From Thiogranum sp. (GTDB taxonomy: Bacteria > Pseudomonadota > Gammaproteobacteria > DSM-19610), in assembly GCA_030148805.1 (NCBI GenBank), contig JASBSS010000013.1:124001-188000 (forward strand): a DNA stretch of 64,000 nt. The letters are read 5' to 3'. Under the pieces are notes generated by a model, which saw only the letters and a list, made by a program, of their open reading frames with translations, did no database searches and was not told the DNA's origin. Shown here piece after piece: positions 35,015 through 43,743 of this stretch (position 1 is its first letter; every line of letters starts with the position of its first letter). Both the position numbers and the translations under genes were made by a program.

Positions 35015-35374
35015 ATGAGTGTCTACGCCGATTTGGCACTGATGGAGGGAGTGATCGCGGCGGGCGAATACGCCTGGCGTGGGGATCGTTACAACTACAA
35101 GGGTCAGCTGAGCGACGAGATGGCGCGCATGGCCTCAATCATGTGTCGTGCCACCACCTTGAGCACGCATATGCAGGCCGATATCCTCTGTACCAATATC
35201 GACAGCAAGGATTGCCCGTTCAGCGAATCGCACGGTTGGATGGTGCGGGGGCCGCAGTTCACGGTATGTGTGATGGCCAACACCTTTTGCTTCGTCGTCA
35301 ATCAGCCGGGCGTTCTCAATGCCGTGTTCGCGCGCATGCGCCGTAGCCTGATGAATGTGCGAGAAATGGTTTGA
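35015..35374 (+). CDS. DUF2173-like small protein, first of three
   Basis: A 119-residue protein that shares an overall plan with the next two genes: helix, strand, then a hydrophobic C-terminal half with GPQFTVCVMANTFCFVVNQ, comparable to GWIVHGASTSVCSVGNLVCFID in the third. I place them in the DUF2173 group, thought to have a roadblock/profilin-like fold. It has five cysteines. No catalytic motif is visible. The excellent SD and nearby promoter make it the likely lead gene of a three-gene operon. Confidence 0.68.
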   Translation: MSVYADLALMEGVIAAGEYAWRGDRYNYKGQLSDEMARMASIMCRATTLSTHMQADILCTNIDSKDCPFSESHGWMVRGPQFTVCVMANTFCFVVNQPGVLNAVFARMRRSLMNVREMV

Positions 35375-35405
35375 GTCGTTCTTTAGAGCAGTTCAAGAGG
35401 ATGTC

Positions 35406-35744
35406 ATGAGCAGTCTGGAAAATCTGATGAAACTCGAGGGCGCCGACGCGGCGTTCAGCTTCAACGCCACCGGCGAACTCACCGATCATCGCCTGGCCGA
35501 GAGCTCCAAGCTGGAGCCCGCGTCGCTGGATCTGCTGGCGCACACCTTTGTCGCCAACATCGCCATCGCCACCTTGCAGGCGCGCGGCTGGGAAAGTGTC
35601 ACCGGACAGGGTGGCTTTTACCCGGTAAAGGGCTTCACCCTGATCGGCCTGGAATACACCACGGTGGGCAACGGCAGCTGCGGCGTGGTGCTGAACAACG
35701 AAACGGCGGATTTCGAGGCCGCCTATGCGGCGCTGGACGCCTGA
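35406..35744 (+). CDS. DUF2173-like small protein, second of three
   Basis: A 112-residue protein starting at ATG 35406 after AGAGGA. It opens SSLENLMKLEGADAAFSFNATGELTDHRL, closely parallel to MIKRLLALDGVLGICQFRDDGELVEGYG in the third copy, showing shared ancestry. The C-terminal half is GGFYPVKGFTLIGLEYTTVGNGSCGVVLNN. No membrane segment or signal peptide is seen, so it should be cytoplasmic. Function is unknown. Confidence 0.72.
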   Translation: MSSLENLMKLEGADAAFSFNATGELTDHRLAESSKLEPASLDLLAHTFVANIAIATLQARGWESVTGQGGFYPVKGFTLIGLEYTTVGNGSCGVVLNNETADFEAAYAALDA

Positions 35745-35753
35745 GGTCGCGCC

Positions 35754-36086
35754 ATGATCAAACGATTGCTCGCGCTCGACGGCGTGCTCGGTATCTGCCA
35801 ATTTCGCGACGACGGTGAGTTGGTGGAAGGTTACGGGATGCTCGACGAGCCATTGATGCGGCGCATGGCCAAGTTCGCGCACGATTACAAGCGTATGGTG
35901 CAGGGCAATACCGACCAGTTTTCCATGTTCACCCAGCTCACGGGATGGGCGCCACCGGGTGGTTGGATCGTGCATGGCGCCAGCACCAGTGTATGCAGCG
36001 TGGGTAATCTGGTGTGTTTCATCGATAACGCCACGGCTTCATTGAACGAAGTGATGCGGGATATGACCGAAGCGGCCCACTATTGA
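35754..36086 (+). CDS. DUF2173-like small protein, third of three
   Basis: A 110-residue protein, the clearest DUF2173 match of the three (MIKRLLALDGVLGICQFRDD; MAKFAHDYKRMVQGNTDQFSMF; GWAPPGGWIVHGASTSVCSVGN). Roadblock-like proteins often act as dimerising regulators of small GTPases or other enzymes, but no such partner is next door. It begins nine bases after the second copy, supporting one transcript. Confidence 0.75.
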   Translation: MIKRLLALDGVLGICQFRDDGELVEGYGMLDEPLMRRMAKFAHDYKRMVQGNTDQFSMFTQLTGWAPPGGWIVHGASTSVCSVGNLVCFIDNATASLNEVMRDMTEAAHY

Positions 36087-36142
36087 TACCGCGCTGTAGC
36101 CGGAAAGGGCCTCGGCCCGCGAGGCGACACGGCCGGCGCTGG

Positions 36143-37375
36143 CTAGCGCGGCCGCTGCGCGCTCTGGTGTAGCGATGGGGGCCGGGTGGCCGCGCTTAGG
36201 GGCTTTGCCGGTGGCTCGCAACCGGGCTGCGCCGTGCGGTGATAAAAGTCCGCCATGCGCCGGGCCATGATCTCGCTGCTCCAGTCGCGCGCGCAGACGC
36301 GCGCTTCCTGCGACAATCGCTGACGCAACCGGGGTTGGCGCAGCAACTGCAGGATTTTTTCGCTGAAATCGTCGACGTCCGGGCGGGCGATCAAAGCGCC
36401 TTTGCCGGCGGCAAGGATGTCACGGGTGCCGAGCACGGCGGTCGAGATCACGGGGGTGCCCAGGGCCAGGGCTTCGAGCAACACCAGACCCTGGGTTTCC
36501 GTGGCCGAGGCGAACACGAAGGCGTCGCCACTGGCATAGCAGTCCCATAATTCCGGTCCGCGCTCGAAATAGCCCAGGAACAGACAATTCCCGGCCAGGC
36601 CCAAGCGTTCGGCGCGTTGCTGGAGGCTGCGGCGCGCCGGCCCTTCGCCGGCGATGATCAGCAGAACATCGGCCAGGCTGGTACGCACCCGTGCCAGTAC
36701 ATCCAGCAGGAAACCGATGTTCTTTTCGTGCGCCACCCGCCCGATGTGGACCAGTCTGGGGCGCTTGGGATCGATGCCGTGGCGTTGGCAGAAGGCGTTG
36801 CCGTCGCCGGTGCTGAGTTCCGCGAAATCAATCCCGGTGGGGATGACCTCGGCGTGCGCGCGCGCGCCATAATCGGCCAGCACGCCGAGCATGGCGCTGG
36901 AGGGCACCACCAGCGCGTCCAGTTGCCGTGCCTGGTGACGTGTCAGCCAGCGCGCGCCGTAGCGCGTCAGCCAGCCGGGGAGAAGCGGCAGATAATGATG
37001 GAAATACTCCTCGAAATAGGTGTGATAGGTCTCCACCACCGGCACCCGCAGGCGTTGGGCCAGGCGGATACCGGCATAGTGGGCGGCAAACGGCGTATGG
37101 ATATGCACCAGGTCGTAGTGCTGTCGCCGCAATGACTCCGTGTCCGCCAATATCGCCGAAACGCGCATCAAACGGTCTTCCGGATCCAGCGGCAGATAGC
37201 GGGCCGCCACCCGCTGGATGTTTTCCTCGTCACCACACCCGCCCTGCGGATAGCGCGGCGCGATGAGGGTGCTCTCGTGTCCCAGCCGGCGCAGCGACCG
37301 ACGGAAGGTGGCGATGGAGGTGGAAACGCCGTTTACCCGTGGAAAGTAAACGTCGGAGATCATGAGAATGTTCAC
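36143..37375 (-). CDS. Glycosyltransferase family 4 protein
   Basis: A 410-residue GT-B glycosyltransferase. The N-terminal acceptor domain has MNILMISDVYFPRVNGVSTSI and DLVHIHTPFAAHYAG. The C-terminal donor domain has VIPTGIDF, HIGRVAHEKNIGFLLDVL, IAGEGPARRSLQQ and TETQGLVLLEALALGTPVIS with the conserved E-x7-E pattern. The pattern resembles enzymes that mannosylate or glucosylate lipids. No lipid or polysaccharide operon is adjacent, so the substrate is unknown. Confidence 0.9.
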   Translation of the reverse strand: MNILMISDVYFPRVNGVSTSIATFRRSLRRLGHESTLIAPRYPQGGCGDEENIQRVAARYLPLDPEDRLMRVSAILADTESLRRQHYDLVHIHTPFAAHYAGIRLAQRLRVPVVETYHTYFEEYFHHYLPLLPGWLTRYGARWLTRHQARQLDALVVPSSAMLGVLADYGARAHAEVIPTGIDFAELSTGDGNAFCQRHGIDPKRPRLVHIGRVAHEKNIGFLLDVLARVRTSLADVLLIIAGEGPARRSLQQRAERLGLAGNCLFLGYFERGPELWDCYASGDAFVFASATETQGLVLLEALALGTPVISTAVLGTRDILAAGKGALIARPDVDDFSEKILQLLRQPRLRQRLSQEARVCARDWSSEIMARRMADFYHRTAQPGCEPPAKPLSAATRPPSLHQSAQRPR

Positions 37376-37437
37376 ACGCGGGCCTCCGGCCAGGTGTTTG
37401 CCCAGCCGGAGTATTACCGCGCAATGTTACCGCAAGA

Positions 37438-37513
37438 TGGCGCTCCGTAGGGGACTCGAACCCCTGTGGCCGCCGTGAGAGGGCGGAATCCTGGGCCACT
37501 AGATGAACGGAGC
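37438..37513 (-). tRNA. tRNA-Glu (anticodon CTC)
   Basis: The minus strand folds into a 76-base cloverleaf: acceptor GCTCCGT/ACGGAGC, discriminator G, encoded CCA (37440-37438), anticodon stem CCGCC/GGCGG with loop CTCTCAC, and T arm AGGGG/CCCCT with loop TTCGAGT. The anticodon CTC reads GAG. The D-arm sequence matches known bacterial tRNA-Glu. Confidence 0.95.
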
Positions 37514-37550
37514 GGGGTGGCGGGCGCTGATTGCTGCCCGACGGGGTGGT

Positions 37551-37578
37551 ATTATACCCGTCTGTGAACCAGGAACAA
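37551..37578 (-). promoter_or_regulatory. tRNA-Glu promoter
   Basis: The minus strand has TTGTTC (37578-37573), 16 bases, then TATAAT (37556-37551), followed by a GC-rich discriminator as in stable-RNA promoters. The start near 37544 is about 30 bases before the tRNA. It overlaps the leader of divergently transcribed pcnB. Confidence 0.55.
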
Positions 37579-37589
37579 GTGAAAATAAT

Positions 37590-38915
37590 GTGACCAATCA
37601 AGGCGATATCGAGACCGGTAGCGTCCAGCCCGTCACCATCCCCCGGCCCGAGCACGCCATTTCACGGGCCAACATCAGCTCCAGCGCGCTCAAGGTGCTG
37701 TACCGCCTGAAAGAGGCCGGTTTCCAGAGCTTTCTGGTCGGCGGGGGAGTGCGTGATCTGTTGCTCGGACGCGAACCCAAGGATTTCGACGTCGGCACCG
37801 ACGCCACCCCCGACGAGGTCAAGGAGCTGTTTCGCAACTGCCGCCTGATCGGGCGTCGTTTTCGTCTGGCGCACGTGCGCTTCGGTCAGGATGTGATCGA
37901 GGTGGCCACCTTTCGTGCGCGCCACGATAGTGAAGGTGAAGACGACAGCGCCGTGCGCGCGCACACCGAGGACGGCCGCATCCTGCGCGACAACGTCTAT
38001 GGCAGCCTGGAAGACGACGTCTGGCGGCGCGATTTCACCGTCAATGCGCTCTACTACGACATCAACGACTTTTCCGTGGTGGATTACGTCGGCGGACTGG
38101 ACGATCTCAAGGCCGGCACCTTGCGTCTCATCGGCGACCCCCAGCAGCGCTATCGCGAGGATCCGGTGCGCATGCTGCGCGCCGTGCGCTTTGCCGCCAA
38201 GCTGGGCTTTCGTATCCACCCGGACAGCGAAGCGGCCATGTTCGAGTTGGGGCATCTGCTCAGCGATATTCCGCCGGCGCGCTTGTTCGAGGAGATCCTG
38301 AAGCTGTTCCTGGGTGGCTGCGCCGTCAGCACCTTTGAATTGCTGCGCCACTACAATCTGTTCAAATACCTGTTTCCTCTCACCGAGGACGCGCTTGGCT
38401 GGGAGGAGCACGCCTTTCCGCTGACTTTCGTGTTGCGGGCGCTGGAGAACACCGACCAGCGCCTGGCCGAGGACAAACCGGTGACACCGGCTTTTCTCTA
38501 TGCCGCGCTGCTGTGGGAGCCCATGCGCCTGCGCGCGCGCGAGTTGCGCGACCAGGGGGCCTCGCCGCTGGAGGCCGCGCAAGTGGCGGGCAATCAGGTC
38601 AGCGCCGAGCAGGTGCAGGTCAGTTCGTTGCCCAAGCGTTTCAGTCTGCCGATGCGCGAGATCTGGAACCTGCAGGTGCGCCTGGAGCGACGCCGCGGCA
38701 AGGCGCCCTATCGCCTGCTGGAACATCCGCGCTTTCGCGCCGCCTATGATTTTCTGCTGTTGCGCGCGGAGGTGGGCGAGGCGGAGCAAGAGCTGGCCGA
38801 CTGGTGGACCCACTTCCAGACGCTCAATGTCGAGGAGCGCGACCAGATGGTCGCGCCCGCGCGCAACAAACCTCGGCGGCGCCGGCGGCGCCGGCGCAAG
38901 CCGGTCGATGGCTGA
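37590..38915 (+). CDS. pcnB: Poly(A) polymerase I
   Basis: PcnB adds poly(A) tails that mark RNA for decay. The 441-residue product has the nucleotidyltransferase core GGGVRDLLLGREPKDFDVGTD with catalytic Asp pair, RRDFTVNALYYD, and REDPVRMLRAVRFAAKLGF, then a basic Arg-rich tail (about 430-438). The start is uncertain: ATG 37503 is inside the tRNA, so GTG 37590 is used. The gene overlaps folK by eight bases. Confidence 0.92.
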   Translation: MTNQGDIETGSVQPVTIPRPEHAISRANISSSALKVLYRLKEAGFQSFLVGGGVRDLLLGREPKDFDVGTDATPDEVKELFRNCRLIGRRFRLAHVRFGQDVIEVATFRARHDSEGEDDSAVRAHTEDGRILRDNVYGSLEDDVWRRDFTVNALYYDINDFSVVDYVGGLDDLKAGTLRLIGDPQQRYREDPVRMLRAVRFAAKLGFRIHPDSEAAMFELGHLLSDIPPARLFEEILKLFLGGCAVSTFELLRHYNLFKYLFPLTEDALGWEEHAFPLTFVLRALENTDQRLAEDKPVTPAFLYAALLWEPMRLRARELRDQGASPLEAAQVAGNQVSAEQVQVSSLPKRFSLPMREIWNLQVRLERRRGKAPYRLLEHPRFRAAYDFLLLRAEVGEAEQELADWWTHFQTLNVEERDQMVAPARNKPRRRRRRRRKPVDG

Positions 38916-39399
38916 GATCGATGCCTGGATCGGTCTTGGCAGCAATCTCGACGATCCGGTCAAACAGATAAAGCGCGCGCTCGGGGAACTCGCGGGCCTG
39001 GAGCAATCGCGCCTGCACGCCGCCTCTTCGCTGTATGCCAACCCGCCCATGGGACCGGCCGACCAGCCCGATTACGTCAACGCCGTGGCGTGGCTCAAGA
39101 CGAGCCTGCCGGCGCTGACGCTGCTCGATGCACTGCAGCAGATCGAGCGAGAGCATGCGCGCCTGCGCGGCCGTCACTGGGGGCCGCGCACGCTGGATCT
39201 GGACCTGCTGCTGTATGCGCAGGATGTCATCGATAGCGCGCGCCTGAAAGTGCCGCATCCGGGAATCGCAGAGCGTAATTTCGTGCTCTATCCGCTGGCC
39301 GAACTCGACGGCGAGCTGAGGATACCCGGCATGGGCAGCGTCGCCGATTTGTGCGCCCATTGCCCGGCGACAGGATTGAAGAAACTAGAGGTGGATTGA
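38908..39399 (+). CDS. folK: HPPK, 2-amino-4-hydroxy-6-hydroxymethyldihydropteridine pyrophosphokinase
   Basis: FolK transfers pyrophosphate from ATP to the pterin in folate synthesis. The 163-residue product has IGLGSNLDDP at the start, YVNAVAWLKT and the signature RGRHWGPRTLDLDLLLY with the metal-binding Asp pair. ATG 38908 lies in the end of pcnB. pcnB-folK-kinase-panB-panC form a tight operon. Confidence 0.96.
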   Translation: MAEIDAWIGLGSNLDDPVKQIKRALGELAGLEQSRLHAASSLYANPPMGPADQPDYVNAVAWLKTSLPALTLLDALQQIEREHARLRGRHWGPRTLDLDLLLYAQDVIDSARLKVPHPGIAERNFVLYPLAELDGELRIPGMGSVADLCAHCPATGLKKLEVD

Positions 39400-39406
39400 A
39401 GACGTT

Positions 39407-40078
39407 ATGCACAACCCCGGATACATTGTCGTCGAAGGACCCATCGGTGTCGGTAAGACCAGCCTGGCGCGCCGCCTGGCGGAATCCTTCGGCTGCGAAC
39501 TGCTGCTGGAGGGCGCGGCTGACAACCCTTTTCTGGAGCGTTTCTACCGTTCGCCGCGGGCCGCCGCCATGCAGACGCAACTGTTCTTTCTGCTGCAACG
39601 CGCCCAGCAGATGCAGGAGTTGCGTCAGGGCGATATGTTCGAACCGGTGCGGGTGGCCGATTTTCTCATGGACAAGGACCGTCTGTTTGCCAAGTTGACG
39701 CTCGATCATGAGGAATACAAACTCTACGAACAGGTGTATTCGCACCTGACCATCGACGTGCCGCAGCCGGATCTGGTGATCTATCTGCAGGCGCCGGTCG
39801 ATGTGCTGTTGAAGCGGATTGTCAAACGCGGTATCGCCAGCGAGCGCGCGATGGAGCCGGCCTACCTGCGTTCGCTTTGCGATGCGTACACGCGTTTCTT
39901 CCATTATTATGACGATTCACCCCTCTTGATCGTCAATGCCGCCGAAATCAACTTGGTGGAAAGCGAGGGGGATTACCAGGCGTTGCTGGAGCAGATCGGG
40001 CGGGTGAAAAGCGGGCGTTATTACTTCAACCCGGTTCCGGAGGCTTTGCGCGTGGCGCAGGCGGGAGAAAAACCATGA
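39407..40078 (+). CDS. Deoxynucleoside kinase
   Basis: A 223-residue kinase of the deoxyguanosine/deoxyadenosine kinase family, which phosphorylates salvaged deoxynucleosides. It has the P-loop EGPIGVGKTSLARRL (residues about 10-24), the DFLMDKDRLFAKLTL segment, and the LID Arg region KRIVKRGIASERAMEPAYLR. Its place between folK and panB is common in gammaproteobacteria. It overlaps panB by four bases. Which deoxynucleoside is preferred cannot be read from the sequence. Confidence 0.9.
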   Translation: MHNPGYIVVEGPIGVGKTSLARRLAESFGCELLLEGAADNPFLERFYRSPRAAAMQTQLFFLLQRAQQMQELRQGDMFEPVRVADFLMDKDRLFAKLTLDHEEYKLYEQVYSHLTIDVPQPDLVIYLQAPVDVLLKRIVKRGIASERAMEPAYLRSLCDAYTRFFHYYDDSPLLIVNAAEINLVESEGDYQALLEQIGRVKSGRYYFNPVPEALRVAQAGEKP

Positions 40079-40875
40079 ATGCCGCAGTGACTTTGACGAC
40101 CTTGCGCCGCTTCAAGCAGCAGGGCGAGAAGATTGCCTGCGTGACCAGCTATGATGCCAGTTTCACCCGCCTGCTGGAGCAGGCCGGCGTCGATATCGTG
40201 CTGGTGGGCGATTCGTTGGGCAATGTGATCCAGGGGCACGACACCACGCTGCCGGTCACCATGGCGGATATGATCTATCACGCCGCCTGCGTCGCCCGCG
40301 GCGGTACGCAGGCGCTGCGTATTGTCGACATGCCGTTCATGAGTTACGCCAGTGTGTCACAGGCGCTGGCCAACGCCGGGCGCCTGATGCGTCGCGGCGG
40401 AGCGCACATGGTCAAGCTCGAGGGCGGCGAACCGGTGCTCGAGGCCGTGCAGGCCCTGGTCGCTCACGGCATACCGGTGTGTGCCCATCTCGGCCTGACA
40501 CCCCAGTCGGTGCATCAGCTCGGCGGCTACCGGGTGCAGGGCAGGGAGCCCGCCGCCGCGGCGCGTCTGCTCGAGGACGCGCAGCGCCTGGAGCAGGCTG
40601 GCGCCGCCGCGCTGGTGCTGGAGTGCGTGCCGGTGGATCTGGCCCAGCGCATCACCGCCGCGGTGTCCATGCCCACCATCGGCATCGGCGCCGGGCCCTA
40701 CTGCGACGGCCAGGTGCTGGTGCTTTACGACCTGCTGGGAATCACACCGGGTAAGCGGCCGCTGTTCTCGCACAACTTCCTGCAGGAGGCCGAAGACATA
40801 CCGGCGGCGCTCGCCGCCTATGTCAGGGCGGTCAAAGACGGAAGATTTCCCGACGTGGAACACAGTTTCGAGTAA
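40075..40875 (+). CDS. panB: 3-methyl-2-oxobutanoate hydroxymethyltransferase
   Basis: PanB makes ketopantoate from ketoisovalerate and methylene-tetrahydrofolate, the first step of pantothenate synthesis. The 266-residue product has VTSYDASFTRLLEQAGVDI, LVGDSLGNVIQGHDTTLPVT with the metal-binding Asp, and MVKLEGGEP. The stop shares one base with the panC start. Confidence 0.97.
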   Translation: MNAAVTLTTLRRFKQQGEKIACVTSYDASFTRLLEQAGVDIVLVGDSLGNVIQGHDTTLPVTMADMIYHAACVARGGTQALRIVDMPFMSYASVSQALANAGRLMRRGGAHMVKLEGGEPVLEAVQALVAHGIPVCAHLGLTPQSVHQLGGYRVQGREPAAAARLLEDAQRLEQAGAAALVLECVPVDLAQRITAAVSMPTIGIGAGPYCDGQVLVLYDLLGITPGKRPLFSHNFLQEAEDIPAALAAYVRAVKDGRFPDVEHSFE

Positions 40876-41717
40876 TGTGGGCTGTCACCGGGCCTGGCGA
40901 TCTGGGCGCGCGCATCGCGAGTTGGCGGGCGGGCGGACGGCGGATCGCCTTTGTGCCCACGATGGGCAATCTGCACGCCGGCCATCTGGCCCTGGTGCAA
41001 CGCGCGCGCGCGCTCGCCGAGCGCGTGGTGGTGAGTGTGTTCGTCAATCCCACCCAGTTCGCCCCCGGCGAAGACTACGACAGCTACCCACGCACCCTCG
41101 AAGCGGACCGGCGACGGCTCGAGGCCGCGGGTGTCGACCTGCTGTTTGCACCCGAGGTGCGGGCCATCTATCCGCACGCGGTGCAGATCGACGCCAGCTA
41201 TCCGGTGCCGACGGTCGGCCAGGGGTTGGAGGACGCGTTTCGGCCGGGATTCTTTTCCGGCGTGATCACCGTGGTCAAGCGCCTTTTCGATCTGGTGGCG
41301 CCGGATGTGGCGGTGTTTGGCGAGAAGGACTATCAGCAGCTGTGCGTGGTGCGCGCCATGGTGCGGGAACTGGGGCTGCCGATCGACATCGCCAGCGTGG
41401 AGACGGTGCGCGAAGCCGACGGTCTGGCGTTGAGTTCGCGCAATCAGTATCTCTCCGCGCACGAGCGCGAGATCGCGCCGCAGCTGCAACGCACGCTGCG
41501 CGAAGTCGCCGCCGCGGTCGGCGCGGGCGAAACGGCCTTTGCGCGGCTCGAGAGCCAGGCCATGGAGCGCTTGCGTGGCGTCGGTTTCGTGCCTGACTAT
41601 GTGTGTCTGCGCGCGGTCGAGACGTTGCGGCCCCTGGCCGTCGGCGCCCGCGCCGGCGTGGTGCTGGCGGCCGCGCGCCTGGGACGGGCCCGGCTGATCG
41701 ACAACGTGATCTTCTAG
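40875..41717 (+). CDS. panC: Pantothenate synthetase
   Basis: PanC condenses pantoate and beta-alanine using ATP. The 280-residue product has the HIGH-like motif PTMGNLHAGHLALV, VFVNPTQFAPGEDYDSYPR, GEKDYQQL and the KMSKS-like LSSRNQYLS. It ends one base before the opposing mltF stop, with no recognisable terminator between. Confidence 0.97.
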   Translation: MWAVTGPGDLGARIASWRAGGRRIAFVPTMGNLHAGHLALVQRARALAERVVVSVFVNPTQFAPGEDYDSYPRTLEADRRRLEAAGVDLLFAPEVRAIYPHAVQIDASYPVPTVGQGLEDAFRPGFFSGVITVVKRLFDLVAPDVAVFGEKDYQQLCVVRAMVRELGLPIDIASVETVREADGLALSSRNQYLSAHEREIAPQLQRTLREVAAAVGAGETAFARLESQAMERLRGVGFVPDYVCLRAVETLRPLAVGARAGVVLAAARLGRARLIDNVIF

Positions 41718-41718
41718 C

Positions 41719-43110
41719 CTAGAGCGCGGGCGATTCGATGTTCAGCGCCGGCGAGGGCGGCTTTGGCGGGTGCTCGCGGTCGGTTACCCAGACCAGAATG
41801 TCGTAATAGCTGCGGATGTTTTCGACGTAACGCACCGGCTCCTGCCCGCGCGCATAACCATGGCGGGTTTGCTGGTACCATTTTTTCTGACTCAGGAGCG
41901 GCAGATATTGCTTCACGTCGATCCATTTGTCGGGGTCGTCGCCACCGCGCTGGGTGAGCACGCGGGCATCCTCCAGATGGCCGAAACCGACATTGTACGC
42001 CGCCAGGGCCATCCAGGTGCGTGCCGGTTCCTGAATGCGTTTGGGCAACCGCCGTTTCACCCTGGCGATATAGCGCGCCCCTCCCTCGATACTCGCCTGG
42101 GGGTCGTGACGGCTCTTGTCGATGCCAAGCTGCTTCATCGTACCCTGGGTGAGCATCATCAGGCCGCGTACGCCGGTCGGAGAAACCGCTTTTGGGTTCC
42201 AGTGGGATTCCTGATAGCCGATGGCGGCCAGCAGGCGCCAGTCGATACTGACCTTCTTGCCGGCTTTTTCGAACCAGGCGCGAAATTCCGGCAGCCGGCT
42301 TTCGATATGCTGCATGTAGCGGCGGGTGCCGACATAGTCGAAATCCGAGACGTAGCCATAATATTTGTCCAGTATCCGCTGCAGCTGGCCGCTGTTGCGC
42401 AGCGCCTGAAGATAGTCGTTGGCTTTCTCGAGCAGGCTGTGGTCGTCACCCGGGGGGAAAGCCCAGGCCAGTGATTGCGCCGCGCCGACATCGAAGGCCA
42501 CGCGCAGTTCGGGATAGAAGCGCCGGCTCACGGCCACTTCGTTGGAATCGGCCACGGTATAGTCAATGACCTGCTCCCAGACCAGATTGAGCAGTTGCTC
42601 GCTCTCCAAGGAATCGTTCTCGATGAACGAAAGGTCGGGATACTCTTCCTCCAGGGAGCGCAGGCGTTCGGCGTGGCTGCTGTGGGCCACGACCTCCAGG
42701 GTGCCCCTCAGGTCGTCCAGATCCTGCGGCGCGGGGGTGCCGCTGCGGTACACCAGCTGGGGCGTGATCTGCTGATAGGCGAGACTGAAATTCAGTCGCT
42801 GACGGCGTGAATCGGTGACGGTGAGTCCGGCGGCGGCCAGGTCGGCCCGGCCGCTGCGGGTGTCGGTGAGAATCTGCGCCAGCGTGTCGGGCACGCGCAA
42901 GTCGAGCTTGACGCCCAGATAGCGGGCGAAACCCGATACCAGATCGTACTCGACCCCGGTAGGACCATAGGGACCTTCGTAGTAGGTGGTGCCGCTGTTG
43001 CGTGTCAACACCCGCAGCACCCCTTCGTCCTGCACCCGTTCGAGCTGTGTCTGCGGGCGCAGGTCGCAGGCGGCCAGCAGCAGGCAGACAAGAACTGGCA
43101 GAAATTTCAT
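41719..43110 (-). CDS. mltF: Membrane-bound lytic murein transglycosylase F
   Basis: MltF cuts peptidoglycan glycan strands to 1,6-anhydro ends. The 463-residue product has a signal with a lipobox-like end (VCLLLAAC, Cys about residue 15), a substrate-binding-protein-like domain (about 25-260; VLRVLTRNSGTTYYEGPYG), and a lysozyme-like SLT domain (about 285-430) with catalytic Glu in AAIGYQESHWNPKAVSPTG. Lipoprotein anchoring is typical of the family. It is upstream of, and opposite to, the tRNA-Ser gene. Confidence 0.94.
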   Translation of the reverse strand: MKFLPVLVCLLLAACDLRPQTQLERVQDEGVLRVLTRNSGTTYYEGPYGPTGVEYDLVSGFARYLGVKLDLRVPDTLAQILTDTRSGRADLAAAGLTVTDSRRQRLNFSLAYQQITPQLVYRSGTPAPQDLDDLRGTLEVVAHSSHAERLRSLEEEYPDLSFIENDSLESEQLLNLVWEQVIDYTVADSNEVAVSRRFYPELRVAFDVGAAQSLAWAFPPGDDHSLLEKANDYLQALRNSGQLQRILDKYYGYVSDFDYVGTRRYMQHIESRLPEFRAWFEKAGKKVSIDWRLLAAIGYQESHWNPKAVSPTGVRGLMMLTQGTMKQLGIDKSRHDPQASIEGGARYIARVKRRLPKRIQEPARTWMALAAYNVGFGHLEDARVLTQRGGDDPDKWIDVKQYLPLLSQKKWYQQTRHGYARGQEPVRYVENIRSYYDILVWVTDREHPPKPPSPALNIESPAL

Positions 43111-43276
43111 GGAACCCGGTAAATCCGCTGATGCCGTCTGATCATAAACAGAAATAGCGGCCGTCGGGGCGAAATTTTAGCCATTGTCGAATCCCTGGGG
43201 TACAATAGCCCCGCGCCGCCGTCAGGGCGGTAGCATGTGCGACCGCCCCTTGATTATCAAGCTGAAATCTGTTTCT

Positions 43277-43367
43277 GGAGAGGTGCCGGAGCTGGCCGAA
43301 CGGGCTTGACTCGAAATCAAGTGATCCCTCGCGGGATCCGAGGGTTCGAATCCCTCCCTCTCCGCCA
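43277..43367 (+). tRNA. tRNA-Ser (anticodon CGA)
   Basis: A 91-base class II tRNA: acceptor GGAGAGG/CCTCTCC, discriminator G, encoded CCA (43365-43367), anticodon stem CTTGA/TCAAG with loop CTCGAAA, a long variable arm (TCCCTCGCGGGA region), and T loop TTCGAAT. Anticodon CGA reads UCG. A TACAAT -10-like element at 43201-43206 lies upstream. Confidence 0.96.
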
Positions 43368-43743
43368 AACTGCAATCGGGTTGCCCGCACCCACGTCCTG
43401 TTTTTTCGCTTCCACCCGGTTATCGGTTTACAAGGTCCCTGCCGCTTGCGTTCCTCGGCGGCGGCGCGTCGTTTCCCTGCCCCCTGTCCAGTCATTCGTG
43501 CCGTCGCCGGTCTCCCTCACGGCGGACCGGGGTGGCGCCGATCAGCGGTAAAATAAAGATAAAACAACAAGTTGTTTCCGATGAAATCGGCGTGCCTGCA
43601 ACCTGCCCCATACGCGCTGCCGGGGGGTATTCATTTGTAAACGACAACCGCCGGCCGCCTCCTGATACTCGTAGCCAAGGGATGGCGCGCGCGACCCGAC
43701 GCCGCCATTGTCGTCCATCGCCGTTGACACGAGGGGGTAGACC
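43368..43743 (+). other. Gene-free region before the sulfotransferase-like gene
   Basis: These 376 bases contain no convincing gene. An AT-rich patch at about 43546-43580 stands out in the GC-rich surroundings and contains the inverted repeat AAACAAC-AA-GTTGTTT (43562-43577), which could be an operator or a weak 3' hairpin. GAGGGGGT before ATG 43744 is a possible ribosome site. Confidence 0.5.

Noticed and set aside
37503-37589. Longer pcnB starting at ATG 37503
   Set aside because: That start lies inside the tRNA-Glu gene and the added residues do not look like the family N-terminus.
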